Assembly: GCF_001577305.1 (NCBI RefSeq) | Contig: NZ_CP014518.1 | Coordinates: forward strand, 62,001-126,000 | From: Sinomonas atrocyanea | Lineage (GTDB): Bacteria > Actinomycetota > Actinomycetes > Actinomycetales > Micrococcaceae | Direction: 5' to 3' | DNA: 64,000 nt | Shown: one piece after another, positions 8,856 to 16,953 of the stretch | How the letters are laid out: every line of letters starts with the position of its first letter | How positions within the stretch are numbered: position 1 is the stretch's first letter | Made by a program: the position numbers and the translations under genes | Notes under the pieces: generated by a model | What the model saw: only the letters and a program-made list of their open reading frames with translations | Told to the model about the DNA's origin: nothing | Databases searched by the model: none

Positions 8856-10211
8856 ATGAACGAATCCACGACGCCCGGACCGAAGACGGCCCCCGGCGAC
8901 ATCCCCTCGTCCCTCTACCGCCGCGTCGCCTGGCGCCTGCTGCCGATCATCTCGATCTGCTACGCCGTGGCGATCCTCGACAGGGTCAACATCAGCTTCG
9001 CAGCGCTGAAGATGAGCACCGACATCCACCTCTCCGCCGCCGCCTACGGACTCGGCGCGGGCATCTTCTTCATCGCGTACTGCCTGCTCGAGATGCCCAG
9101 CAACATCATCCTGGCCAGGATCGGGGCCAAGGCCTGGATCACCCGCATCATGGTCAGCTGGGGGATCGTGATGATCGCCACGGGGTTCATCCAGGACACC
9201 ACCCAGTTCTACATCGCCCGGGTCCTCCTCGGCGTCGCCGAGGCCGGATTCTACCCAGGACTCGTCTTCTTCCTCGGCCAGTGGTTCCCCCAGAAGCGCC
9301 TCGCCCAGGCCCTCTCGCTCATGGTGATCGCAGGGCCCGCCGCGAGCATCTTCGTGGGCCCCCTCTCTGGCTGGATCCTCGCGGCCTTCGCGAACACCGG
9401 CGGTCTGGCCGGCTGGCGCTGGCTGTTCATCCTCCAGGGGATCCCCGCCATCGTGCTCGGGGTGGTCTTCTTCTTCGCGGTCGCCAACTCGCCCGCCAAG
9501 GCCCCCTGGCTCACCGATGGCGAGAAGGCCGTCCTCACTGCGGCGATCGACCCGAGCGGACCCCAGCACACCCCGCCCTTCGCCCAGCTCCGCGACGCCT
9601 TCTCCAATCCGAAGGCCTGGGCCGCCGGCTTCGTCCTCGGCACCACCTACCTCGGCATCTACGCCGTGACCTTCTGGGTCCCCACCATCCTCGCCTCCGC
9701 CGGCATCAAGGACGTGACGGCCATCGGCTACCTCGCGGCCATCCCCTGGGTCCTGGCCGTGGCAGCGACCATCCTCTTGGGCCGCTACGCCGACCGCCAT
9801 CAGCGGCCTGGGCGTGCCCTCGTCGCCAGCCTTGTCGTCGCGGCAGCCGGCCTGATCCTCAGTGTCTCCTTCGGCAACAGCCTCGCCCCGGTCCTCGCCG
9901 GGCTCAGCATCGCAGCTGCCCTGTTCACCGCTGCCGGTCCCGTGCTGTGGGTGATCGCCCGCGGACACCTCAAGGGAGCGGCAGGAGCCGCCGCGGCGAT
10001 AGCCCTCGTCAACTCCTTCGCCTCACTCGGCTCCTTCGCCGGCCCCTACCTCATGGGCCTGGTCAAAGACCTCACGGGCAGCACCGTCCCCGCGCTGATC
10101 GCCATCGCCGTGATCGCCCTGGCAGGAGCCGGCGTGGCCCTCCTCCTGACGGCCCGACGGGCCCACCCCGCCGGCCAAGAGCTGGCCGAAGCGGCAGGGG
10201 CCGAGCTGTGA
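8856..10211 (+). CDS. MFS transporter, anion:cation symporter (ACS) family
   Basis: About twelve membrane segments are apparent in 451 residues. The segment AILDRVNISFAALKM after the first helix is typical of the ACS (phthalate/tartrate/hexuronate) family of proton-coupled carboxylate importers. The ATG at 8856 is my choice; a GTG at 8814 overlapping the esterase stop would add 14 residues. It probably imports the ester or carboxylate used by the operon. The next gene overlaps its stop by 4 bases (GTGA). Confidence 0.85.
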   Translation: MNESTTPGPKTAPGDIPSSLYRRVAWRLLPIISICYAVAILDRVNISFAALKMSTDIHLSAAAYGLGAGIFFIAYCLLEMPSNIILARIGAKAWITRIMVSWGIVMIATGFIQDTTQFYIARVLLGVAEAGFYPGLVFFLGQWFPQKRLAQALSLMVIAGPAASIFVGPLSGWILAAFANTGGLAGWRWLFILQGIPAIVLGVVFFFAVANSPAKAPWLTDGEKAVLTAAIDPSGPQHTPPFAQLRDAFSNPKAWAAGFVLGTTYLGIYAVTFWVPTILASAGIKDVTAIGYLAAIPWVLAVAATILLGRYADRHQRPGRALVASLVVAAAGLILSVSFGNSLAPVLAGLSIAAALFTAAGPVLWVIARGHLKGAAGAAAAIALVNSFASLGSFAGPYLMGLVKDLTGSTVPALIAIAVIALAGAGVALLLTARRAHPAGQELAEAAGAEL

Positions 10212-10564
10212 GCGGCCTCGAAGCCCTCGCCCGCCGCGTGCTCGAGGCCTACAACGCCGGCGACCCCGAGCCCCTGATCGGCACGTTCGGCGAGGACGTC
10301 TCCTACGAGATCGTCCATCTCGGACAGACCTACCGCGGCCGGAAAGAGGTCGCCGCCCTTGCACGGGAGGGCGCGGGCCGGACCCGCTTCCACCTGAACG
10401 ACTTCACACGTTCGGGCCGGCTCCTCGCCTACACCTACGACCACGAGAGCGCCCTCCCCGGGCGCGAGCACACCGGGCCGGGCCTGGCCGTGCAGGAGTA
10501 CGACGATGACGGCCGCCTCATCCGGCAATGGGCCTTCCGGTCGGCGGCAGGAGGAGACGAATGA
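10208..10564 (+). CDS. SnoaL/NTF2-like small protein
   Basis: The 118-residue protein has the features of a SnoaL-type cone-shaped barrel: an N-terminal helix ending in LEAYNAGD, a YRGRKEV turn, and a C-terminal W-A-F-R. These folds serve as small isomerases, hydrolases or dehydratases, and also as non-catalytic subunits. The GTG start overlaps the MFS stop and the TGA overlaps the next ATG. It is therefore translationally coupled on both sides and likely needed stoichiometrically in the pathway. The exact reaction is unknown. Confidence 0.7.
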   Translation: MSGLEALARRVLEAYNAGDPEPLIGTFGEDVSYEIVHLGQTYRGRKEVAALAREGAGRTRFHLNDFTRSGRLLAYTYDHESALPGREHTGPGLAVQEYDDDGRLIRQWAFRSAAGGDE

Positions 10565-11742
10565 GCAGCACCGGGCCGCTCGCCGGCGTCACCGTCGTCG
10601 ACCTGACCCGCGCCCTGGCCGGCCCCCACGCCACGATGATGATGGGCGACCTCGGCGCCAGGATCATCAAGGTCGAGAACCCCGCGGGCGGGGACGACAC
10701 CCGAGGGTGGGGGCCGCCCTTCGCCGGCCCCGCCGACGAACCCCAGTCGACGTACTTCCTCTCGTGCAACAGGAACAAGGAATCCGTGGTCCTCGACCTG
10801 AAGGGCGACGAGGACCGTGCGCTCCTCCGAGGGCTCCTGCGGGGTGCCGATGTCCTTGTCGAGAACTTCCGCCCGGGCACCCTCGATCGTCTGGGCTTCG
10901 ACCCCGGGACGCTGGCCCAGCTGAACCCTAGGCTGGTGGTGCTCTCGATCAGCGGCTTCGGCCACGACGGACCCGAGGGCGGGCGAGCCGGCTACGACCA
11001 GATCGCCCAGGGCGAGAGCGGACTGATGTCCCTGACCGGCACTGGGCCCGAAGACCCCCAGAAGGTCGGGGTCCCTATCGGGGACCTGCTGGCGGGGATC
11101 TACGGAGCGTACGGCGTGCTCGCAGCCCTCCTCGAACGGGAGCGCACCGGCCGAGGGCAGATCGTGCGCACCTCACTGCTTGCCTCGCTCGTGTCCGTCC
11201 ACACCTTCCAGGGCACCAAATGGACGGTGGCGGGCGAAGTGGGCCGGGCGCAGGGGAACCACCACCCCTCCATCGCCCCCTACGGGCTCTTCCGCTGCGG
11301 CGACGGCTCTGTCCAGATCGCGGTGGGCTCGGAGAGCCTCTGGCGCCGGTTCGCCCCGCTCGTCGCCATCGACCCGGACGAGCCCCAGCTCAAGGACAAC
11401 TCCTCCCGCGTGGCCCACCGCGAGGAGCTCCTGACCCGCATCGAGACCGCCTACGCCAGCCGGCGCCGCGACGACGTCCTTGCCGAGCTCGAGGCCGCGG
11501 GCATCCCAGCCGGGCGCGTGCGCTCCCTCGACGAGGTGTACGCGTGGGAGCAGACCCGCTCCCAGGGCCTCATCGTCGAGGTGGACCATCCGCTCCTGGG
11601 CAGTGTGCAGCTGCCCGGCCCCCCGCTGCGGTTCTTCGAACCCAGCGGGCGCGAGACCACCCGGCAGGAGCACCATGCCCCACCACTTCTCGGCGAACAC
11701 ACCGAGAAGGTACGCCAGTCGATGCGGAGGCTGACCGCATGA
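10561..11742 (+). CDS. Type III CoA-transferase (CaiB/BaiF family)
   Basis: The 393-residue protein opens with the family pattern G-V-x-V-V-D-L-T-R-A-L-A-G-P and carries the segment VENFRPGTLDRLGF. The conserved catalytic Asp position is in GRAGYDQIAQGESGL. Enzymes of this family move CoA between carboxylic acids. The start overlaps the preceding stop (ATGA) and GGAGGAG lies just upstream. With the esterase it suggests hydrolysis of an ester followed by CoA activation of the acid. Confidence 0.9.
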   Translation: MSSTGPLAGVTVVDLTRALAGPHATMMMGDLGARIIKVENPAGGDDTRGWGPPFAGPADEPQSTYFLSCNRNKESVVLDLKGDEDRALLRGLLRGADVLVENFRPGTLDRLGFDPGTLAQLNPRLVVLSISGFGHDGPEGGRAGYDQIAQGESGLMSLTGTGPEDPQKVGVPIGDLLAGIYGAYGVLAALLERERTGRGQIVRTSLLASLVSVHTFQGTKWTVAGEVGRAQGNHHPSIAPYGLFRCGDGSVQIAVGSESLWRRFAPLVAIDPDEPQLKDNSSRVAHREELLTRIETAYASRRRDDVLAELEAAGIPAGRVRSLDEVYAWEQTRSQGLIVEVDHPLLGSVQLPGPPLRFFEPSGRETTRQEHHAPPLLGEHTEKVRQSMRRLTA

Positions 11743-13265
11743 GCTGCACCGCCCTCCGAACGGGCTGCCGAACCCTCCTCGAGGACATCCTCGACCCCGA
11801 CAGCTTCACCAGCTGGGACGGGCCCCTCGCCGAGCTCCCCATCGAAACGCCCTACCGCGACGAGCTCACCCGGGCCCGCGCCACGTCCGGCAGCGACGAA
11901 GCCGTCCACACCGGCTCCGGCAGTCTCGGCGGACACCGCGCCGCCGTCGTCGCCGGGGACTTCCGCTTCCTCGGGGGCTCCCTCGGCATCAACGCGGCCC
12001 AGAGGGTCAGGAAGGCCTTCACCCGCGCCACCCGGGAAGGCATCCCCCTGATCGCCTTCCCAGTCTCGGGGGGAACCCGGATGCAGGAAGGCACCCCGGC
12101 CTTCGTCCAGATGGCTGCCATCACAGCGGCAGTCAACGCGCACAAGGCGGCCGGCCTGCCCTACCTCGTCTACCTCCGCAGCCCGACCATGGGAGGAGTC
12201 TTCGCCTCCTGGGGCCTCCAGGGCCACGTCACGGTCGGCGAGCCCGGGGCACTCCTCGGCTTCCTCGGGCCCAAGGTGTACGCCGCGCTGAAGGGCGAGG
12301 AGTTCCCCCCAGGCATCCAGTCCGCGGAGAACCTCCTCGAGCACGGAATTATCGACAGAGTCCTCGAGCCCAGGGACTTCCGGGACTTCGCCGCCCGGTT
12401 CCTGGAGCTATGGGGATCACGCGGGCCGTTCCCGCGCTCCGGGGCCGCGGCGTCCGAGGCAGCGGCAATCGGTGGGGGAGGGGCGAGTCCGATCCTGTCG
12501 GGGAGTGCGTGGGATGCCGTGCAGAACTCACGTCAGGTCGGCCGTCCCGGTCTCGCCGAGCTGCTGCACCACGGGTCGTCCGACGTCCTCGAACTGACCC
12601 AAGCCGGCTCTCGGCCGGCGGGAAGCGTCCGACTCGCCCTCGCGAGCTTCGGGGGCCGGCCTGCCGTCGTCGTCGGCACCGACCGCGAGCTCGCCTCCGA
12701 CGGCGCAGTCCTCTCGTGCGCAGCCCTCAAAGCAGCCAGGAGGGGGATGCTCCTCGCGGAAGGCCTCAGGCTCCCGCTGGTCACCGTCATCGACACCCCC
12801 GGAGCTGAACTGTCCCCTCGGGCCGAGGAAGAAGGGATCGCTCTCGAGATCTCCAAGACCCTCGCAACGATGCTCGCACTCCGCACTCCGACCGTGGCCG
12901 TCCTCCTCGGAGAAGGCACCGGGGGAGGAGCCCTTTCCCTGTTCCCAGCCGACCACGTCCTCGCCGCCTCCAACGCCTGGCTCGCCCCGCTGCCGCCCGA
13001 GGGTGCCAGCACGATCCGCTACAGCGAAACGACCCGCGCCGCCGAGATGGCCGAGTCCCAGCGGATCAGCGCGCCCATGATGCTCGAAGACGGCCTCCTC
13101 GACACTGTCCTCAAGGAGGACCCCGATGCGCCCACGGAGGCGTTCATCGAGCACACCGCACACCGCATAGCAGACACCCTCGGAGCGCTGGCCGAGCTGG
13201 ACCCTGAGTCGCTCCGCCGGCGCCGCGAGCTGCGGTACGGACTCCGAGCTTCAGGCGGGCTCTAG
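11739..13265 (+). CDS. Fused acyl-CoA carboxyltransferase (beta plus alpha halves)
   Basis: The 508-residue protein joins an AccD-like N-terminal half (GTRMQEGTPAFVQM, then YLRSPTMGGVFASWG, then GEPGALLGFLGPKV) to an AccA-like C-terminal half (VIDTPGAELSPRAEEEG, then GEGTGGGALSLF). Both are crotonase-fold carboxyltransferase domains. The four-cysteine zinc ribbon of bacterial AccD is absent. No biotin carboxylase or biotin carrier is nearby, so it either borrows those subunits or works as a decarboxylase. It closes the operon, overlapping the CoA-transferase stop by 4 bases. Confidence 0.8.
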   Translation: MSCTALRTGCRTLLEDILDPDSFTSWDGPLAELPIETPYRDELTRARATSGSDEAVHTGSGSLGGHRAAVVAGDFRFLGGSLGINAAQRVRKAFTRATREGIPLIAFPVSGGTRMQEGTPAFVQMAAITAAVNAHKAAGLPYLVYLRSPTMGGVFASWGLQGHVTVGEPGALLGFLGPKVYAALKGEEFPPGIQSAENLLEHGIIDRVLEPRDFRDFAARFLELWGSRGPFPRSGAAASEAAAIGGGGASPILSGSAWDAVQNSRQVGRPGLAELLHHGSSDVLELTQAGSRPAGSVRLALASFGGRPAVVVGTDRELASDGAVLSCAALKAARRGMLLAEGLRLPLVTVIDTPGAELSPRAEEEGIALEISKTLATMLALRTPTVAVLLGEGTGGGALSLFPADHVLAASNAWLAPLPPEGASTIRYSETTRAAEMAESQRISAPMMLEDGLLDTVLKEDPDAPTEAFIEHTAHRIADTLGALAELDPESLRRRRELRYGLRASGGL

Positions 13266-13505
13266 GCCACCTAGGCGTTCCAGCGGCCCGGTCCTGTCAC
13301 ACATGGAAGAACGATCAGTCCCGGCGGTCTGCCGCGCCACCGGCTGCGGAGCCCCGGGCGAGGCGGCACGGCACGGCCGCCCATGAACAGGCACTTCCGC
13401 TGGACCAACGCGCGGACAGGGAACAGGGCCAGGATCCGTTGACTGAAAGAGGCGATTCCCCGGGCTCCATCTCCAGAGCCCGGGGAATCTGTTTGTGCAG
13501 GTCGA
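13266..13505. other. Intergenic, no clear full-length gene
   Basis: This 240-bp stretch separates the esterase operon from the amidohydrolase block. It holds a 19-codon reading frame on the plus strand (ATG 13383 to TGA 13442), whose product has RHFRWTNA, faintly like the N-terminus of the small protein at 26832. It also holds a strong terminator hairpin. Nothing else is recognisable. Confidence 0.5.
13454..13497 (+). terminator. Intrinsic terminator of the esterase operon
   Basis: A perfect 14-bp stem (GATTCCCCGGGCTC at 13454-13467 with its complement at 13476-13489) encloses an 8-base loop and is followed by TGTTTGTG. It ends the plus-strand operon. The weak T-tract is normal for high-GC actinobacteria. 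It also faces the minus-strand amidohydrolase and could act in both directions. Confidence 0.8.
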
Positions 13506-13645
13506 TCAGCCCTTGATGATCCGAGGCTGGTGGGGACGATTGAGTCCTTGGAGGTCGAAGTCGACGGCGTAGCCCGACTGATTGGCGCCGCCGAAGGGCA
13601 CGCGGTGGTTGGCGAGGACGTGTTCGTTGACCGACAGGGTGTCGG
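13506..13645 (-). pseudogene. Aldehyde dehydrogenase C-terminal fragment
   Basis: The last 45 or so codons read VNEHVLANHRVPFGGANQSG and end in R-I-I-K-G-stop. They match the end of the intact aldehyde dehydrogenase at 16954-18372 (INEH...RVPFGGAKQSG...QIIKG). The rest of the gene, including the catalytic Cys and Glu, is missing. The reading frame upstream runs into the amidohydrolase end without similarity. It is a decayed paralogue lying downstream of the amidohydrolase on the same strand. Confidence 0.8.
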
Positions 13646-13710
13646 TCCTGAGGCGAGCGGCACCCTCGCGGCCCACTTCGGCTACACGGGAAGGGTGCTG
13701 GTTGGCGGGA

Positions 13711-15303
13711 TTAGGACGACTTTGCCGCCCCGTCTGTGAAGACGGTTCGTCCCTCGAAGACTGTCCGGAGGACGCGAGTTCCACCGATTTCATCCGTCGG
13801 GATCTGGAACAGGTTGCGGTCCAGCACGATGAAGTCTGCCGATTTCCCCGGTTCTAGTGAGCCCTGCTCGCTCTCTCGTCCAATTGCCCGGGCGCCTTCG
13901 ATCGTCATCGCCCGGAGCGCATAGTCGAGGTCTACGGCTTCTCCCTGGCGCTGGACCATCCCTTGGAGCGCGGGGAAGAGATTGGGGTCGGAGGTGATGA
14001 TCCAGTCGGACCCCACGGTCATCGGCGCGCCCGATTTCTGGAGCGAGGCGAAGCGGTAGCCTTCGCTGAGCACGGCATCGAATTCTGGGATGTGCCAGAT
14101 CGCCGGCGACATCTCCGCGGTCACCCGTAGCTGTCTGAACCGCTCGTAGTCCTCGTCTTGGATGTAGGTGCAGTGGGCGATCTCATGGGCTGGTCCGTCT
14201 GGTCCATTGATCCGGCGGACTTCGCTGAATGCGTCCAGCGCGACCCGCACCGACCCGGTTCCGGCGCAGTGGATCTTGATCTGGAGGCCTTCACGATCGA
14301 ACCGCAGGAGTGCGGCAAGCAATTCGTCGTTCGGGACGAGGATCTTGTGCTGGTCGACTTCGCCATCGGTCATGCCTGCCTCCGTGAAATGGGGAGGCAA
14401 GGGAGCGCCATCGAGCCAGAGTTTGACGAAGTCGGTACGCACATGCCTGCTGGAATATGTGGCACGTTCATCAATGAGCCGCTCCAAGTCGGCGAGCGGT
14501 GCCATTCCGAAGCCTTCCTCGCGCCAGACGATATGCGCGGCGACATGAAGGCTGAGGTCGGCTGTCTCATCGAGCTCCTTGAGCGCGCGGAGCTCCTGCC
14601 ATCCTGCAGACGCTTCCTGAACAGAGGTGATCCCTACGCCGTTGCAGACGTGCGTGGCCCATGCCACGGCATCCCGGTACACCTCTGGCGGGTAGTCGGG
14701 CACGACGCGCTGGACGGGCCAGGTGCCGTGCTCGACCAGTTCGCCCGTCAGTTCGGCCCCGTCTGATCGTCGGACGAAGCGGCCTCCTTCCGGGTCGGGG
14801 GTTCCCGCGTCGATGCCGGCCAGTTCCAGAGCCTTGCTGTTCACCACCGCGTGGTGGATGGAGTAGTCATAGAGGAAGACTGGCCGGTCGGGGAAAGCGT
14901 GATCGAGGAACTGACGGTCAGGTCGGCTATCAGGGAAGGCCAACGGATTGATCTCGCCTCCGATGATCCAACCGTCCGGCAGTTCGGGGAGCGTGTGTCC
15001 TTGGCAGCACTCGGTGAGGTCCTTCACCACCTGTTCGCCGTCTGCCATCGGGGTGAGCCTCGCCTCGTAGCGGAACTTCAGCCCGCTGAACAGCAGGTGG
15101 ATGTGAGCGTCGTGGATGCCGGGCATGACCATTCGGCCCTCGAGGTCGACTGCTTCGCAGCCGTCGGGGGCAGCAGCCTGCACGTCCTCTTTCCTCCCGA
15201 TTGCGGCGATGCGTCCGCCCTCGACGAGGATTGCCTCAGCCCAGGTTCCCCCTGCGTCGGCGGTATAGATGTGTCCGTTGTGGTAGATCGTTGCGTGGGA
15301 CAT
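13711..15303 (-). CDS. Amidohydrolase (YtcJ-like, imidazolone/formamidase superfamily)
   Basis: This 530-residue metal-dependent hydrolase has the N-terminal composite sheet and the metal motif HDAHIHLL (H-x-H). An H-C-A-G strand and the late SDW-I-I-T-S-D motif match YtcJ-type amidohydrolases. The C-terminus has the usual GSLEPGKSADFIVLD. The ATG at 15303 has AAGGAG 8 bases upstream; the frame continues to 15999 but without family similarity. It could release an amine or amino alcohol from an amide or carbamate for the neighbouring pathway. GC content looks lower than that of flanking genes, suggesting transfer. Confidence 0.82.
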   Translation of the reverse strand: MSHATIYHNGHIYTADAGGTWAEAILVEGGRIAAIGRKEDVQAAAPDGCEAVDLEGRMVMPGIHDAHIHLLFSGLKFRYEARLTPMADGEQVVKDLTECCQGHTLPELPDGWIIGGEINPLAFPDSRPDRQFLDHAFPDRPVFLYDYSIHHAVVNSKALELAGIDAGTPDPEGGRFVRRSDGAELTGELVEHGTWPVQRVVPDYPPEVYRDAVAWATHVCNGVGITSVQEASAGWQELRALKELDETADLSLHVAAHIVWREEGFGMAPLADLERLIDERATYSSRHVRTDFVKLWLDGAPLPPHFTEAGMTDGEVDQHKILVPNDELLAALLRFDREGLQIKIHCAGTGSVRVALDAFSEVRRINGPDGPAHEIAHCTYIQDEDYERFRQLRVTAEMSPAIWHIPEFDAVLSEGYRFASLQKSGAPMTVGSDWIITSDPNLFPALQGMVQRQGEAVDLDYALRAMTIEGARAIGRESEQGSLEPGKSADFIVLDRNLFQIPTDEIGGTRVLRTVFEGRTVFTDGAAKSS

Positions 15304-15449
15304 TTCGTGCTGCTCCTTTTTCTCGGGGATCCGCTCCTGACTTGTTCCAGCTGCCTGCATCAGACAGCTCGGACTGGTGTGTCTGGGGAGTGGGGTCGAC
15401 CGCTCAGGTGGTTCAGGCAGAGGTACCAGCAGGACGCGCTGGTGGACCG

Positions 15450-16511
15450 CTATCCGAAGAGGCGAAGGTATTCTTCGGCCAGTGCACAGGTCTGCTCGGG
15501 CAGCCCGGGGAGCATGCTGGTGGAGACCTCGATGGTGGGGTTGTTGCCCAGGAACGCCAGTGTCAGAAGGCGGCGGAAGAGCAGCAAGCTGGGAATCTCG
15601 AGGATGTCCTCTTCTGCCAGGGGACGCACTTGGCGGTAGGCCGTGAGCCAGGAGTCGATGAAGGCATCCCGCTGGGGGTGGTTCTCGTAGAAGGTCAGTG
15701 CGGTGGCGAGGTCGTACAGCCACCAGCCAAAGCCTGCATCGTCGAAGTCGATGATGCTGCAGTGTCCGTCGTCGACGAGCAGGTTGGCGGTCCGCAAGTC
15801 CGCGTGGATCAGCCCGAACCGGTCGGGGCCGCGGCCGTAGGAGCGCAGGCGGGCGACGAGAAGGTCCTCGGCCCTCTTCAGATGAGCTCGATCTGCAGGG
15901 TTCGGGACCGCAGCTCGCCAGTCGCCCCAGATGGGACGACTGCCGAAAGCGGTCTCGGTATCCCAGCTCCCCCGCATGAACCGGGCAGGTCTGGCCCATC
16001 TCGAGCTGTGCTCGTGGAGCAGGGCCGAGATCCGCCCCAGGTCGGGCATCAGCGCCGGGAGTTCGTCCTCTTCAGGCTCATGGCCTTCGAGGTTGCGGAA
16101 GACAGCGACTGAGGCCGTGACGGCGCTCACGGGGTCTGTGACCTTCAGCAGGGAGTCGCCCGTGGGAGCAGCAATGACCCCAGCAACGCTCACGTCGGAC
16201 TCGCGGTCGAGGGCGTCGATCCAAGACAATTCGGAGCGGATTTCGTCATCGGTCCGCGCGTGGGGAGGAGTGATGCGAAGCACGAGTGGCGCCCGGCCGT
16301 CCGGGGCGACCCGGACGACGAGATTTTCTGAGACCGGCAGGACCTGCAGCGGCGAATCAGCGGGGATCCCGATCATTGGGAGCGCCTCGCGGGCGAGCCG
16401 ACGCGCTGCGGCAGCTCGTTCCTCCGGATCCGGATGCTTGAGGTGCTCGTCGGCGATGATCCGGCCCTCATCGTCGGTGGTGCCGACAACGACAGGCGCA
16501 AGTGTTTTCAT
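15450..16511 (-). CDS. APH-family small-molecule kinase
   Basis: This 353-residue aminoglycoside-phosphotransferase-fold kinase has the Brenner motif HADLRTANLL and the magnesium motif IIDFDDAGFGWW, both in the C-terminal half. The W-x-x-Y-D-L-A segment that follows resembles SrkA/homoserine-kinase-II and hydroxylysine-kinase-type enzymes. It likely phosphorylates an alcohol group of a small amine. It is on the same strand as the amidohydrolase and aldehyde dehydrogenase. A second kinase of the same superfamily lies at 23856. Confidence 0.8.
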   Translation of the reverse strand: MKTLAPVVVGTTDDEGRIIADEHLKHPDPEERAAAARRLAREALPMIGIPADSPLQVLPVSENLVVRVAPDGRAPLVLRITPPHARTDDEIRSELSWIDALDRESDVSVAGVIAAPTGDSLLKVTDPVSAVTASVAVFRNLEGHEPEEDELPALMPDLGRISALLHEHSSRWARPARFMRGSWDTETAFGSRPIWGDWRAAVPNPADRAHLKRAEDLLVARLRSYGRGPDRFGLIHADLRTANLLVDDGHCSIIDFDDAGFGWWLYDLATALTFYENHPQRDAFIDSWLTAYRQVRPLAEEDILEIPSLLLFRRLLTLAFLGNNPTIEVSTSMLPGLPEQTCALAEEYLRLFG

Positions 16512-16620
16512 CGATCCTCCTGGTCAAGTTTCAAGATGAGCGTTGTTCGGGGCTCAGCCGCCCGAAAGGATGAGGCGGAGGCGGGCGGTCTTCTTCTTCG
16601 GCGCTCCCGGCCCTGCCGGG

Positions 16621-16830
16621 TCAGAGCGCCGTGGATCGCGGTCGCCAAGGTCCCGGTTGTCGCTGTCGGGGCCAGATCTCGAAGTTCTCGTCGCCGACCG
16701 CGACATAGCGACGCTGGCTCGGACCTTCGGGTGCGATCCAGAATGCGGAACCGTCGGGCATCACGGTCTCGACCTGTCCGGTCTGGACCGTGATGCCCTT
16801 TTTGGCGAAGCGCCACGTGGTCCGCGGCAC
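16621..16830 (-). CDS. Small uncharacterised protein, paralogue of 26832-27056
   Basis: The 69-residue product from a GTG start has a core (Q-V-E-T-V-M-P-D, then FWIAPEG, QRRY and FEIW) shared almost residue for residue with the protein at 26832. I see no family I can name; it looks like a small all-beta protein. There is no upstream ATG in frame and the N-terminus differs from the paralogue, so it may be a truncated copy. It lies between the aldehyde dehydrogenase and the kinase on the same strand. Confidence 0.6.
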   Translation of the reverse strand: MPRTTWRFAKKGITVQTGQVETVMPDGSAFWIAPEGPSQRRYVAVGDENFEIWPRQRQPGPWRPRSTAL

Positions 16831-16953
16831 CGGGCGTCCCCGCCTGCGGTTGAAGGGCCGAGCCGCGCGGTTCCCCCTGGCCTTGCATCTTGCTGTTTTC
16901 CGTTCGGAATCCCCGGCGTGGGGGAGGAGTGCTACCGGCTCATTGGTGCACGG

